A DNA stretch of 43,907 bases, from positions 1-43,907 of the forward strand of contig CAZDIA010000024.1 in NCBI GenBank assembly GCA_964505385.1, written 5' to 3'. Position 1 is the first letter of the stretch; the number at the start of each line of letters is the position of its first letter. The notes beneath the pieces are model-generated. The model did not search any database, was not told the DNA's origin, and saw only the letters and a program-made list of their open reading frames with translations. Below are positions 16,974 through 25,621 of this stretch, piece after piece. Source of the stretch: SLJN01 sp964505385. GTDB taxonomy: Bacteria > Bacteroidota > Rhodothermia > Balneolales > Natronogracilivirgulaceae. The translations under genes and the position numbers were made by a program.

Positions 16974-19256
16974 ATGCTACGGTTAAATATTCCTTTTTTT
17001 TCGTTAATACTTTTTCTCGGTTTCACTCATCTATCAGACTTTTCTGCAACAGCAGTTGCTCAGGAAGATGCTACCCTACGTGTCATGATTTCTTCCGATG
17101 AAGATGGAAGCCCCATTGTAGGTGCTAATGTTATTCTGACCAGCCCTGATGATGATGAGCAGGAAATCCTCTATGCCGGCTCTACCGATAATGACGGGTT
17201 TGTCGAAATACGCAATATTTCACCGGCCACCTACCTGCTGGAAGTCAGCTATCTTGGCTACGAAACCATCTCTGATGAACTTACACTTGACAGTGAGCAG
17301 ACTAAAGTTGAACAATTATCATTGGAACCTGATCCGGCTCAACTTGATGAAGTCACTATTCTGGAAGAACGGCAGGTGACGACTGGTGAAGTTGGAGTCC
17401 GCTCAATATCAGCAGCTGAAGTTGATCGAGTGCCGACACCCGGACCCGGTGGAGATCTGGTATCATATATACAAACATTACCGGGCGTAGTCATGAGCGG
17501 AGATCGTGGCGGGCAATTGCATATTCGCGGTGGAACGCCCACCCAAAACCATGTGATGGTTGATAACTTGCCTGTCATTAAACCCTTCCACATTTCAAAT
17601 ATGTTTTCAGCTTTTCCAGAAGAAAGCATGCAAAATGTGGATATGTATGCGGGCGGTTTCGGTTCTGAGTATATGGGTGCGACTTCATCCGTGATTGATG
17701 TTACGTTGCGCCAGGGCAACATGAGAGAGTTTAGCGGTAGTGCAGCCTACAGCCCCTATCTGGCATCCATTCAGGCGGAAGGGCCTATTGAAACAGACCG
17801 CCAATCCTTCATGATAATGGGGCGAAATTCTGTAATTGATCACCATGCACCACAAATTATTGGAGAGGACGTACCTCTGGAATTTCAAGACTTAATGGCC
17901 CGATACTCTTTTCAATCAGGGAACCTGAACTGTAATGTAACCGGATTGTACACTTATGACCAGGGGCGTATCAATCCGGAAAGGCAAATGAACCTGTCAT
18001 GGTCAAACCGTGTTATTGGCGGGCGATGCCTTGGTTTTGATGAAGATTATGATCGTCCATTTGACGTAACAGTGGGATATACCGGATTTATAAATACCGA
18101 AGGTGATATTAATAATCCGGAACGCAGTTCAGAAGTTCACAAAGGGTTTTTCAAGCTGCAGCACGAATACGAAATTTTCGGACTCCCCATTGATTATGGG
18201 CTTGAATTCACTCTTTCTAACTATACTACCGAACTCTCTGAACGATTCGCCTCTTATGAAAGCTTTGATATTTCCCCACTTGTAGCACGAACCAGTGTAT
18301 CTACGGAGTGGTCACCGGCAGAAAGGCTGGTTGTAAGACCGAGTGTTGGGACTCAGATCTCTTCGCAAAATTTCAGCAACCCTACTCTCGAACCACGCGT
18401 TCGCGCATCTTACCGCACAGACCGGGTAAATGAACAGGAATTCAGTGTCGCTTTTGGTCTTTACAGCCAGATAATGGAGGGCATAACAGATGAGCGGGAC
18501 GCCGGAACCGTATTCACAGTATGGAAACCGAGTGAGGATGGAGACCCACTTCCGAGAGCGTTTCATGGAATTGCAGGCTTTCAGCAACGCATCGGCCGTG
18601 TATTTGAATTCAACCTTGAAGGGTTTGTAAAAGATCATCGCAATATACCTGTATCAAAATGGACACCCGTTTCCCAGCTTGAAGTTGAAACAGCATTAGC
18701 TGATGGGTTCACCTACGGATTTGATATTCGAACTGAACTGGAGTGGCATCCCTTTTACTTATCAGCCGGTTACGGATGGGCTAATGTAAATTACGAAGCG
18801 GCATCAGATGATTTGGGAGCATGGATTGAAGAACCTGTATTCAGCTACTCACCCGCCCATGATCGTCGCCATCAGTTTAATATACTGGGCAGCTATCAAA
18901 TAGGCGGGTTTACGGCAAATGTAAACTGGGAATATGGTTCCGGCAATCCTTACACACGTATATATGGGTATGATATGCGGCTTGTAATGCCGGATCAAAA
19001 TCCGTTGGAAGATTCCGGCAACGCGTTAACTCTCTTTAATGAACCTTACGGCGACCGGCTACCGGCTTATCACAGCCTGGATGTTTCAATTGAGCGGTCA
19101 TTCCAGGTTTCACCGGGAGTGTCACTCGATACACAAGTCGGCTCTCTGAATTTATACGATCGTGGTAACATATTCTATTTTGATGTGGATCATCTCCAAC
19201 GTGTAGATCAGACACCTGTGCTACCCTATGCATCATTACAGATTAATTTTAACTAA
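16974..19256 (+). CDS. TonB-dependent receptor with carboxypeptidase-like N-terminal domain
   Basis: A 760-residue outer-membrane receptor with a signal peptide (about 1-29, ending TAVAQ). A carboxypeptidase-regulatory-like beta domain follows at about 34-110 (GSPIVGANVILTS, LLEVSYLGYETIS). The plug domain spans about 145-245 (LVSYIQTLPGVVMSGDRGG, LHIRGGTPTQNHVMVDNLP), then a beta-barrel ending in an aromatic strand LPYASLQINFN. It is shorter than SusC proteins and no SusD partner follows. Instead two DUF4249-like lipoproteins come next, the usual company for this receptor subclass in Bacteroidota. The ligand is unknown. It heads a 7-kb outer-membrane locus; the gap to the next gene is 24 bases. 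Confidence 0.93.
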   Translation: MLRLNIPFFSLILFLGFTHLSDFSATAVAQEDATLRVMISSDEDGSPIVGANVILTSPDDDEQEILYAGSTDNDGFVEIRNISPATYLLEVSYLGYETISDELTLDSEQTKVEQLSLEPDPAQLDEVTILEERQVTTGEVGVRSISAAEVDRVPTPGPGGDLVSYIQTLPGVVMSGDRGGQLHIRGGTPTQNHVMVDNLPVIKPFHISNMFSAFPEESMQNVDMYAGGFGSEYMGATSSVIDVTLRQGNMREFSGSAAYSPYLASIQAEGPIETDRQSFMIMGRNSVIDHHAPQIIGEDVPLEFQDLMARYSFQSGNLNCNVTGLYTYDQGRINPERQMNLSWSNRVIGGRCLGFDEDYDRPFDVTVGYTGFINTEGDINNPERSSEVHKGFFKLQHEYEIFGLPIDYGLEFTLSNYTTELSERFASYESFDISPLVARTSVSTEWSPAERLVVRPSVGTQISSQNFSNPTLEPRVRASYRTDRVNEQEFSVAFGLYSQIMEGITDERDAGTVFTVWKPSEDGDPLPRAFHGIAGFQQRIGRVFEFNLEGFVKDHRNIPVSKWTPVSQLEVETALADGFTYGFDIRTELEWHPFYLSAGYGWANVNYEAASDDLGAWIEEPVFSYSPAHDRRHQFNILGSYQIGGFTANVNWEYGSGNPYTRIYGYDMRLVMPDQNPLEDSGNALTLFNEPYGDRLPAYHSLDVSIERSFQVSPGVSLDTQVGSLNLYDRGNIFYFDVDHLQRVDQTPVLPYASLQINFN

Positions 19257-19280
19257 AAACCCAGAATCTGCCATACGATC

Positions 19281-20105
19281 ATGTATTTGTCCAGATTAAC
19301 AATCCGGTATTTATTAGCAATTTTCTTTGCAGGTATCCTGTTTTTACCGGCCTGTGATAATACCATAGAACCCTTTGATGATAGCTCAGGTATATTCTCT
19401 ATCTACGGAGTTCTGGATATCAATCAGGATGTAAACTATATCCGGTTAAATGATCTCAACACCCCCTTAACGGAAGACTCTACGGAGCAACTTGATGCCG
19501 AAGTTACACTTGAAAATCTGCATACAGGTGAACAGGAAGTGCTTCAGGACACCGTAGTCAGATTTGATGATGCTTACGTCACCAATTTCAGAGCTGAGAT
19601 GGATATCGAGCCGGCAACTGAATATGAAATCATTGCTGTAAGGTCCGATGGCGCTTCTACCCGGTCGACTGTAACTACTCCTGTGGAAACAGAAGCTTCA
19701 GTTAATGTAACTGAACCTGACTGCACTACCTTAGTGCAGCTGTCCATCTATCCGATAGAAGACCATCTTGAAGTTCGCCCTTTTATTGGTTTTAAATATC
19801 AGGACGAAATGCACTGGTATGTTCCCAGAACCAATGATTTAATGATTTCCGAAGATACCATGGAAATCACCTTCACACCGCAATCTGCACTTAATGGGAT
19901 TTTTCGTCCGGAATTCACCGGCGAATATGTCTACTGTCATCAATTGGACACTGATGAATACTACATCAGATATCAAAGATTCGGGCCTGAATGGCATGAT
20001 GACTCTGCCGATTCGATAGCCATTGAGGGTGGCTCAGGTCGTTTTGGCGGTTTTGTCGAAGAAACCATAACCCGAACCCTTGACACCACAGATCTTTTTA
20101 ACTAA
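19281..20105 (+). CDS. DUF4249-like lipoprotein, copy 1
   Basis: This 274-residue lipoprotein has the lipobox LPAC with C25 and the acidic start CDNTIEPFDD, which suggests surface display as in Bacteroidota export signals. The N-terminal block FSIYGVLDINQDVNYIRLNDL and the Ig-like beta pattern (VTLENLHTGEQEVL, PATEYEIIAVRSDG) fit DUF4249. Cys residues in PDCTT and VYCHQLDT may form a disulfide. It follows the TonB receptor by 24 bases, so it is probably an accessory lipoprotein of that receptor. A full-length paralogue follows at 20168 and a decayed third copy at 21100. The family assignment is from pattern and context. Confidence 0.8.
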   Translation: MYLSRLTIRYLLAIFFAGILFLPACDNTIEPFDDSSGIFSIYGVLDINQDVNYIRLNDLNTPLTEDSTEQLDAEVTLENLHTGEQEVLQDTVVRFDDAYVTNFRAEMDIEPATEYEIIAVRSDGASTRSTVTTPVETEASVNVTEPDCTTLVQLSIYPIEDHLEVRPFIGFKYQDEMHWYVPRTNDLMISEDTMEITFTPQSALNGIFRPEFTGEYVYCHQLDTDEYYIRYQRFGPEWHDDSADSIAIEGGSGRFGGFVEETITRTLDTTDLFN

Positions 20106-20167
20106 CAACTGTTTTCATCGTCTGAATAATTACCGGAATTATTTAAACTGACTTAAATTCAGGCACT

Positions 20168-21010
20168 ATGAGTAGTTCTATCCCTTTCTACCACTTGCAT
20201 ATACTTTTTATTTTGCTGTTGGTTCTCCTCTCTTCCTGCGACAATACGATGGATCCTTTTGAGGAGGATGAAGGTTTTTTTTCTATATATGGCACCCTTG
20301 ATATGACTCAGGATGTCAACTATTTTCGTATTAATGATTTAAATACTACCACTTATGAAGAACCTGACAAGCCTCTTGATGCTCATGTGACACTGGAAAA
20401 CCTTCATAGCGGTGAGAAAGAGGTGCTTTCAGATACGGTCGTTGCCTTCGAAGATGTGTACGTAACAAACTTTAAATCGGAATTAGAGGTCTATCCCAAA
20501 ACCGAATACGAAATTACCGTTGAAAGATCAGACGGGGCTACTACCCGGTCAACGGCTATGACTCCCGACACTACTGATATGGATTTACAACACAGCCGGC
20601 AGCACGAACAAGAAGCGCCTGATTGCACTACTACCGTCGAGCTTACATTGGAACCTATAGAAGATCCACTTGAGGTACGATTTTACCTTGGGGTTGAATA
20701 TTTGGATGAAATGCGTTGGTTTCTCCCACTCTCTCACACTCTATCTGTTGATGGTCAGTTAAACTATACGTTTACTCCTGAAAGCATGCTTGCCGGCATT
20801 ACGGATGATTTGGTACCTGACCAATGCCATTATTTAGAAACTGATGAATTTCATATCAGATATGTTCGTTTCGGCGCGGACTGGCATAGCGACAGACATG
20901 ATTCACTCGCAATAGAAGACGGATACGGCCGGTTTGGAGGCTCCTATGAAGAACAAGTTACTTACCCTCTTGATACAACAGACGTATACGAAGATATCAT
21001 CTTCTTTTAA
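20168..21010 (+). CDS. DUF4249-like lipoprotein, copy 2
   Basis: A 280-residue paralogue of the preceding gene. The lipobox is LSSC with C24 and the acidic start is CDNTMDPFEEDEG. FSIYGTLDMTQDVNYFRINDLNT is nearly the same as in copy 1, and shared later blocks include VTLENLHSGEKEVLSDTVV, PDCTT, PIEDPLEVR and TDEFHIRYVRFGADWH. Copy 2 has an insertion of about ten residues (DLQHSRQHEQE) before PDCTT. The two arose by tandem duplication and have diverged at roughly half their positions by eye. Downstream lies a degenerate third copy rather than a terminator. Function probably parallels copy 1. Confidence 0.8.
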   Translation: MSSSIPFYHLHILFILLLVLLSSCDNTMDPFEEDEGFFSIYGTLDMTQDVNYFRINDLNTTTYEEPDKPLDAHVTLENLHSGEKEVLSDTVVAFEDVYVTNFKSELEVYPKTEYEITVERSDGATTRSTAMTPDTTDMDLQHSRQHEQEAPDCTTTVELTLEPIEDPLEVRFYLGVEYLDEMRWFLPLSHTLSVDGQLNYTFTPESMLAGITDDLVPDQCHYLETDEFHIRYVRFGADWHSDRHDSLAIEDGYGRFGGSYEEQVTYPLDTTDVYEDIIFF

Positions 21011-21099
21011 AAATCCGGCAATCACCTGTAGGGTTATATCAGGTTCATTCTAATGTTACAGGTTTATTTATGTCTGAAAGAAAACTTTAGTTGCCCTAA

Positions 21100-21530
21100 G
21101 AAAACGCAAGGATCAAGGCGCACGAAATCCCAACAACTACTGCGACCACTCCTTTTAAAACTATCTTAAAAGTCAATCTCGATCGCCGGCTTTGCCTAAA
21201 TTCGATACCAGTTACGCTCAGACCTTTCACAAATACATTTGAAATTCGCCCCTGCTTTGATTTAAGTACGAATCAAAATATTATCGGCAAATAACCTTTC
21301 AGAATGAAACCAACTTCTCTAATAGTGTGCTGAGATTTTCACAATTCCCAAACAAGATAGTGAAGAAACATTTAAACCCGATTTTCCGGCATAGACGTTT
21401 GGTGTCATGAGCTTGATGATCAACATTTCCTCATCCGATACCAGAGATTCGGTGAACATTTGCATTAAGAATTATCTGATTCACTCACCATTGAAAACAA
21501 TACTGACGGCCGGGCGGTTTTTGATCTGCG
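21100..21530 (+). pseudogene. Degenerate third copy of the DUF4249-like lipoprotein
   Basis: Translations in shifting frames align in order with copies 1 and 2. RKDQGA (21105-21122) matches the RSDGAS block. The frame at 21130-21294 reads TATTPFKTILKVN then C, matching TVTTPVETEASVN then C of copy 1, and continues to FEIRP against LEVRP. From 21332, EIFT and FKPDF match EITFT and FRPEF. After a frameshift near 21385, SGIDVWCHELDDQHFLIRY matches TGEYVYCHQLDTDEYYIRY, then QRFG. A TAA at 21466-21468 interrupts, and SDSLTIENNTDGR follows, matching ADSIAIEGGSGR. At least two stops and three frameshifts are present, and the first third (signal peptide and N-domain) is missing. Confidence 0.82.
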
Positions 21531-21769
21531 CAAGCATTACTGGGTCCATTTGAGGGAGTTAACCCGTAGAATTTTTCCTTTTATATTAAATAAATGGATA
21601 GATCATAATTGCGAACTTCTTCTGAGCTAAAAAAATAAATTGTAAAAAAAAGAAAACGCCTGATTGAAGTTCGGTAATTTTTACGCATAACAAGCAAACA
21701 CTTCCCGGTAATTTTATCCGGTGTGTATATAACTTATCAACAACTGTAAACCTCCTACAAATATCTGCT
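21531..21769. other. AT-rich spacer before the lipoprotein pair
   Basis: No gene is seen. One frame stays open to a stop at about 21630, but it lies beyond the recognisable homology of the pseudogene. The rest is AT-rich with poly-A runs and probably carries the promoter of the lipoprotein at 21770. Confidence 0.4.
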
Positions 21770-22657
21770 ATGAATTACACGAAAAATACAATTCTTATAT
21801 TTACGCTGCTTGCTTTCGGTCTGTGGAGTTGTGATGACGACCCTACCGGACCCAACCTTGATGAAGCCCCGGACACTCCTTCCCTTGAAAATGTTGGAAT
21901 GGATCTGTCCATTTTTGATAACGCCCTTAACGCCTCAAAATCTGATTTAAATGATATAAAGGCACTGACTTTTGATAATATACAGTTACTGGCTGACGAA
22001 TTCGGTGCTATGGGTGAAATAGACGAAATATTCACTCCATATGAACAGGCCGGTATATTTGCAAATACCGCCGAGATCTGGTTTCAAACAATGGGGCAGT
22101 TCCCTAATATTTTCTTCCAGCAACATCAGTGGGACGATCCTGAAATGGATGGTAATACTTGGGTTTGGGAATGGTCCTACCAGATTGAAGGTGAGTCTGC
22201 AGCATTCGTAATTACTGCAGATGAAGTGAATAACGAACGACACTGGGAAATGCGGGTAACTTTTCAGGGAACCGATAATGATGTCGAAAACGCCCTCTTT
22301 ATAGCTTCTCAAGTTGACTTGAACGGTCAACATGGTTCATGGCAAATGTTCGACTTTGATGATGATTTAGAGCCGCAACCGACCTTTGAAATGGAATACG
22401 AGCTCGATGGTGATATTACCACCAGCCTGCAAATGAGATTCGCTGATTCTGATGATGAAGTTATTAGATACAATCGCGACGGGGCCATAAGCTCACTGCA
22501 CTCTTTTGATGTAATTGAAAATGGAGAAAGCCTGATAAGTTGGAATAATGAGGAAGGATACGGGTTTCTTGAAACACCGGGATATCAGGAGGGTAACAGA
22601 TCTTGCTGGAATACTGAATTCGAGAGCACGGATTGCGGGGATTTACCCGAATTTTAA
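21770..22657 (+). CDS. Lipoprotein of unknown function, paralogue 1
   Basis: A 295-residue lipoprotein with signal peptide ending LWSC (C21), then CDDDPTGPNLDEAPDTP. The acidic run directly after the Cys suggests surface export. The mature protein is acidic and Trp-rich, with blocks QWDDPEMDGNTWVWEWSYQ, NNERHWEMRVTFQG, ALFIASQVDLNGQHGSWQM and YELDGDITTSLQMRF, which suggest a beta-rich barrel or sandwich. Two Cys near the C-terminus (SCWN and TDC) may pair. I do not recognise the family. The next gene is a paralogue with all these blocks. It has its own terminator (22686-22723). Confidence 0.85.
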   Translation: MNYTKNTILIFTLLAFGLWSCDDDPTGPNLDEAPDTPSLENVGMDLSIFDNALNASKSDLNDIKALTFDNIQLLADEFGAMGEIDEIFTPYEQAGIFANTAEIWFQTMGQFPNIFFQQHQWDDPEMDGNTWVWEWSYQIEGESAAFVITADEVNNERHWEMRVTFQGTDNDVENALFIASQVDLNGQHGSWQMFDFDDDLEPQPTFEMEYELDGDITTSLQMRFADSDDEVIRYNRDGAISSLHSFDVIENGESLISWNNEEGYGFLETPGYQEGNRSCWNTEFESTDCGDLPEF

Positions 22658-22685
22658 TCATCGGCTCAGGTATTATTTCACGTTC

Positions 22686-22723
22686 AAAAAAATCCCGACT
22701 GGAAAACCAGCGGGATTTTTTTT
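22686..22723 (+). terminator. Rho-independent terminator
   Basis: AATCCCG-A-CTGG pairs with CCAGCGGGATT over an AAAA loop, with one bulged base, followed by a run of eight T. It ends the transcript of lipoprotein paralogue 1, so paralogue 2 is probably transcribed from its own promoter. Confidence 0.9.
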
Positions 22724-22884
22724 GGAATCAATTTAAAAAATGTTACGTTCAGAATGAAAATTTTACTAAAAATTGAGATCCAATTTGGATTATGATTTCG
22801 TATTCGTAATTATATGGAAATGACACCTTTCTTATTTTGAACTGTTCAAAATAAAATCGGAACTCAAAACAAAACCGTATCTAT

Positions 22885-23748
22885 ATGTTTTCACATCAAT
22901 CAACATCCTTGATTCTTTTACTGGCATTTTCAATATTTGTATTGACATCCTGCGATGACGATCCAACCGGACCGGATCTCGATGATGCACCAGAAGCTCC
23001 TGATCTTGAAGATGTTTCAATGGATCTCTCCACTTTTGAGGCGGCAGATACTTACACACCTATGCAACAGAATGATCCTGAATCAACTCCAGAAGCTGTC
23101 CTGGAGCACTTTGCTCAACTGCAACAGGACGAGTTTTATACTGCTCACGAGCAAGCTGCATTACTTGCTTCGATATCTGAGGGTTTTATAATAAGTATGA
23201 GAGCACTACCCAACGCCTTTTTTCACGAGGATCAGTGGGGTGAACCTGATTTAGAGGGAGATACCTGGATCTGGGAATGGAGTGTTCAATGGGAAGGAGA
23301 GTCTCTTACTATTAATGTAACTTCCGAATCTGTTGGCAACGAACAGCACTGGGAACTCAGATATACTACCCAAGGCATGGACCAAGACCTCGATAATGCG
23401 CTTTTAATTGCCTCTCAGGTAGCAGATGATCATTCTTACGGTGGCTGGCAGATATATGACATGTATGATCAAGACAAAGACGAGCCGGTCTGGAATTTAG
23501 ATTACGAAATGGATGGAGATATAACCACCATGATAGGACTAAATTTTGATGAAGAGGAAGATGGGCAGCTGTCATACGAACGCGAAAACGACATCAGCAC
23601 TCTGCAACTTTGGGATGTAGCAAATGATGACAGCCAAACTTTAATTGAGTGGGATAATGAAACTGGTGCCGGATTTATCGAAACACCCAATTTTCACGAC
23701 GGAGAGCGCATCTGCTGGGATGAAAACCACGAAAATGTGGATTGCTGA
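22885..23748 (+). CDS. Lipoprotein of unknown function, paralogue 2
   Basis: A 287-residue lipoprotein with the lipobox LTSC (C23) and CDDDPTGPDLDDAPEAP, almost the same as its neighbour. Shared blocks are FYTAHEQAALLASISE, QWGEPDLEGDTWIWEWSVQ, NEQHWELRYTTQG, ALLIASQVADDHSYGGWQI and YEMDGDITTMIGLNF, and the C-terminal Cys pair (ICWD, VDC). The pair arose by tandem duplication, like the DUF4249-like genes just upstream. Function is unknown; surface exposure is inferred from the acidic residues after the lipobox. It ends in a terminator shared with the convergent barrel gene. Confidence 0.85.
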   Translation: MFSHQSTSLILLLAFSIFVLTSCDDDPTGPDLDDAPEAPDLEDVSMDLSTFEAADTYTPMQQNDPESTPEAVLEHFAQLQQDEFYTAHEQAALLASISEGFIISMRALPNAFFHEDQWGEPDLEGDTWIWEWSVQWEGESLTINVTSESVGNEQHWELRYTTQGMDQDLDNALLIASQVADDHSYGGWQIYDMYDQDKDEPVWNLDYEMDGDITTMIGLNFDEEEDGQLSYERENDISTLQLWDVANDDSQTLIEWDNETGAGFIETPNFHDGERICWDENHENVDC

Positions 23749-23771
23749 TATAAATAAATATCATCTTTGAT

Positions 23772-23808
23772 AGGGGAGGATTAACAGTTAACATTCCTCC
23801 CCTTTTTT
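23772..23808 (+). terminator. Rho-independent terminator
   Basis: AGGGGAGGA (23772-23780) pairs with TCCTCCCCT (23795-23803) over a 14-base loop, followed by six T. It sits between convergent genes. The minus strand lacks a comparable T run directly after the stem, so it serves mainly the plus-strand lipoprotein. Confidence 0.85.
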
Positions 23809-23830
23809 AAAAAATGATAAAACACCAACT

Positions 23831-24511
23831 TTAGAACTGATACCCAACGGTTAGCATAAACCCGCGATTGAAAATTTCCTCATCACCGTTATCACCCATA
23901 CCGTTGGGAAATTCATCATTGAAGTCATCCTCAATTCCATCATCATCTACAACATTGGCAAGGCCGAGATTATAGCGCACATCCGCGGTCAAATTTCCAG
24001 GCCCCAAATCAATCATAGCTCCAGCCCCGAATGTTAGCCCAAAATCGAGTGATGCCACTTCATCACTAATATCCTCTGTTTCGGTTTGATCCATTACTGT
24101 AGATTCTGCTTCAGCGCTTATATTAAAACCTGCATAAGGTCCCGCAAATACCTGTGGCGATAAACTTTCTTGAGGGTTGATTGTCATGATAGCAGGTAAA
24201 ACTATATCAATGTAATCCACTTGAAATTCACTCTCTACTGCCATTCCAAAAAATTCTTCATCGATGGAATATCCTTTCTGAACATACATTACCTCCGGAC
24301 GAAAACCGAAAGTTTCAGTCATCTCCAAATGGTGAAACAAGCCAAGCACCAACCCTGTTCGGGTTTCTGTGTCAAATTCATCAGGAACATCGCCACCAAC
24401 ATTAGCAAAGTTCAGCCCGGCTTTTATACCGGTTTGCGCATTAGCTACAATGGTTCCGCTCATCACTAAACCGAATGCTACAGTCACAAACATTATAAAT
24501 TTCAACTTCAT
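23831..24511 (-). CDS. Outer-membrane beta-barrel protein, PorT-like
   Basis: A 226-residue secreted protein: signal peptide of about 25 residues ending VANAQ, then TGIKAGLNFANVGGD, the standard opening of the PorT-like outer-membrane barrel family in Bacteroidota. Alternating hydrophobic strands follow (GLVLGLFHHLEMT, FGFRPEVMYVQKGYSI, YIDIVLPAIMTIN, GLTFGAGAMIDLGPGNLTADVRYNLGL), and it ends in an aromatic strand RGFMLTVGYQF, a sorting signal for barrel insertion. About eight strands are expected. No specific role can be given. It is transcribed alone from a 218-base gap that holds the inverted repeat at 24576-24612. Confidence 0.88.
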   Translation of the reverse strand: MKLKFIMFVTVAFGLVMSGTIVANAQTGIKAGLNFANVGGDVPDEFDTETRTGLVLGLFHHLEMTETFGFRPEVMYVQKGYSIDEEFFGMAVESEFQVDYIDIVLPAIMTINPQESLSPQVFAGPYAGFNISAEAESTVMDQTETEDISDEVASLDFGLTFGAGAMIDLGPGNLTADVRYNLGLANVVDDDGIEDDFNDEFPNGMGDNGDEEIFNRGFMLTVGYQF

Positions 24512-24575
24512 AGTATTAATCCTTTTTAGTTATTACTCAAAGGCCGGATTTTCCGGTTCACAGTTTTTGGCCATG

Positions 24576-24612
24576 TGTCAAAATTGTATGCAAGACAGAT
24601 TATATTTTGACA
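24576..24612. promoter_or_regulatory. Inverted repeat upstream of the barrel gene
   Basis: TGTCAAAAT (24576-24584) and ATTTTGACA (24604-24612) are perfect 9-bp inverted copies with a 19-base spacer, about 65-100 bases before the start of the minus-strand barrel gene. This may be a regulator site or overlap its promoter; there is no other support. Confidence 0.3.
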
Positions 24613-24729
24613 CTATAGCTTGTGCTACAATCATGATCAAATTAATAATCGTAAAAATTAAGCAAATTGGATCATCGAATAATAATTCTTCGAAAATACC
24701 GCTTACCGCTTTTCACCTAACTCAATAAG

Positions 24730-25587
24730 TTATATTTCAACTAAGTTTTCCATGCCTGCTCTTAATTGTTTGAGTAGCCTTTGGGTAACGGGTCCGGGTT
24801 TGCCTTCACCAATAGTAATGCCGTCGACGGTTGTTATCCCCTGAATATCGGTGGTAGTTCCGCTGAGGAATATTTCGTCCATATCATAAAGCTCATCTTC
24901 GGAAATCGGCAGCGTTTTATGCTGTATACCCAATTGGTTCGCCATTTTAAAAACAATGTCCCTTGTAATGCCCGCAAGTATGTAATTGGATTTGGGATAG
25001 GTATACAATACCCCGTCATTAACTCCAAACACATTGGCGTTTTGACCTTCGGTAACCATGCCGTCGCGGATCATTATTGATGAAAAAACTCCGGCATCAT
25101 TCGCGCGCTGCTTGGCAAGCACATTAGGCAGCAGGTTCACGGATTTGATATTACAACGGCTCCACCGCACATCAGGAATAGTTATGGCTGCCGCACCTGA
25201 TTGCTGTAATTCATGGTTCGGATGTAACCGGTTGGCAGCCACAAAAACGGTCGGTTCCACCGGCGGCTCAGGAAATCCATGAGAACGTTGAGCTGCCCCA
25301 CGGGTTACCTGAATATAAACTGTCGCCTCACCTTTGTGCAGCTCGTTTCTTTCCAAAAGTTGACCGGCAACCGATAAAATTTCATCACACCTACTTTCAT
25401 CCAGATCAATTTTTAATAAGTCCAGGCCTTCCCTTAATCGTTCTATATGGGGTTTAGCCTGAAAAAAACGGGCGTCCACTACACGGATTACTTCATATAC
25501 ACCATCACCAAAAATAAATCCGCGATCATTTACTGATACTTTAGCTTCGCCATGATCCGAAAATGTTCCATTGAGATAAACCTGCAT
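24730..25587 (-). CDS. dat: D-amino-acid transaminase (class IV aminotransferase)
   Basis: A 285-residue PLP enzyme of fold type IV. The PLP lysine is K148 in NIKSVNLLPNVLAKQ, and E180 in VTEGQNANVF contacts the cofactor ring. RGFIFGDGVYEVI, YIQVTRGAAQRSHGFP and DVRWSRCNIKS are those of D-alanine/D-amino-acid transaminase rather than of branched-chain aminotransferase or aminodeoxychorismate lyase. It would interconvert D-alanine and D-glutamate with their keto acids, supplying peptidoglycan precursors. It lies 34 bases after tmk and is the last gene of the lysA-tmk-dat unit. Confidence 0.9.
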   Translation of the reverse strand: MQVYLNGTFSDHGEAKVSVNDRGFIFGDGVYEVIRVVDARFFQAKPHIERLREGLDLLKIDLDESRCDEILSVAGQLLERNELHKGEATVYIQVTRGAAQRSHGFPEPPVEPTVFVAANRLHPNHELQQSGAAAITIPDVRWSRCNIKSVNLLPNVLAKQRANDAGVFSSIMIRDGMVTEGQNANVFGVNDGVLYTYPKSNYILAGITRDIVFKMANQLGIQHKTLPISEDELYDMDEIFLSGTTTDIQGITTVDGITIGEGKPGPVTQRLLKQLRAGMENLVEI

Positions 25588-25621
25588 AACAACAAATTCT
25601 TAAAATGTTAATTTTTAATAA

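Noticed and set aside
21531..21630. Small gene running into the spacer after the pseudogene
   Set aside because: It continues a frame opened by the decayed copy, has no start codon or ribosome site of its own and no homology pattern.
24730..25587. Aminodeoxychorismate lyase or branched-chain aminotransferase
   Set aside because: The blocks around K148 (NIKSVNLLPN) and RSHGFP fit D-amino-acid transaminase better; no folate or BCAA genes are adjacent.
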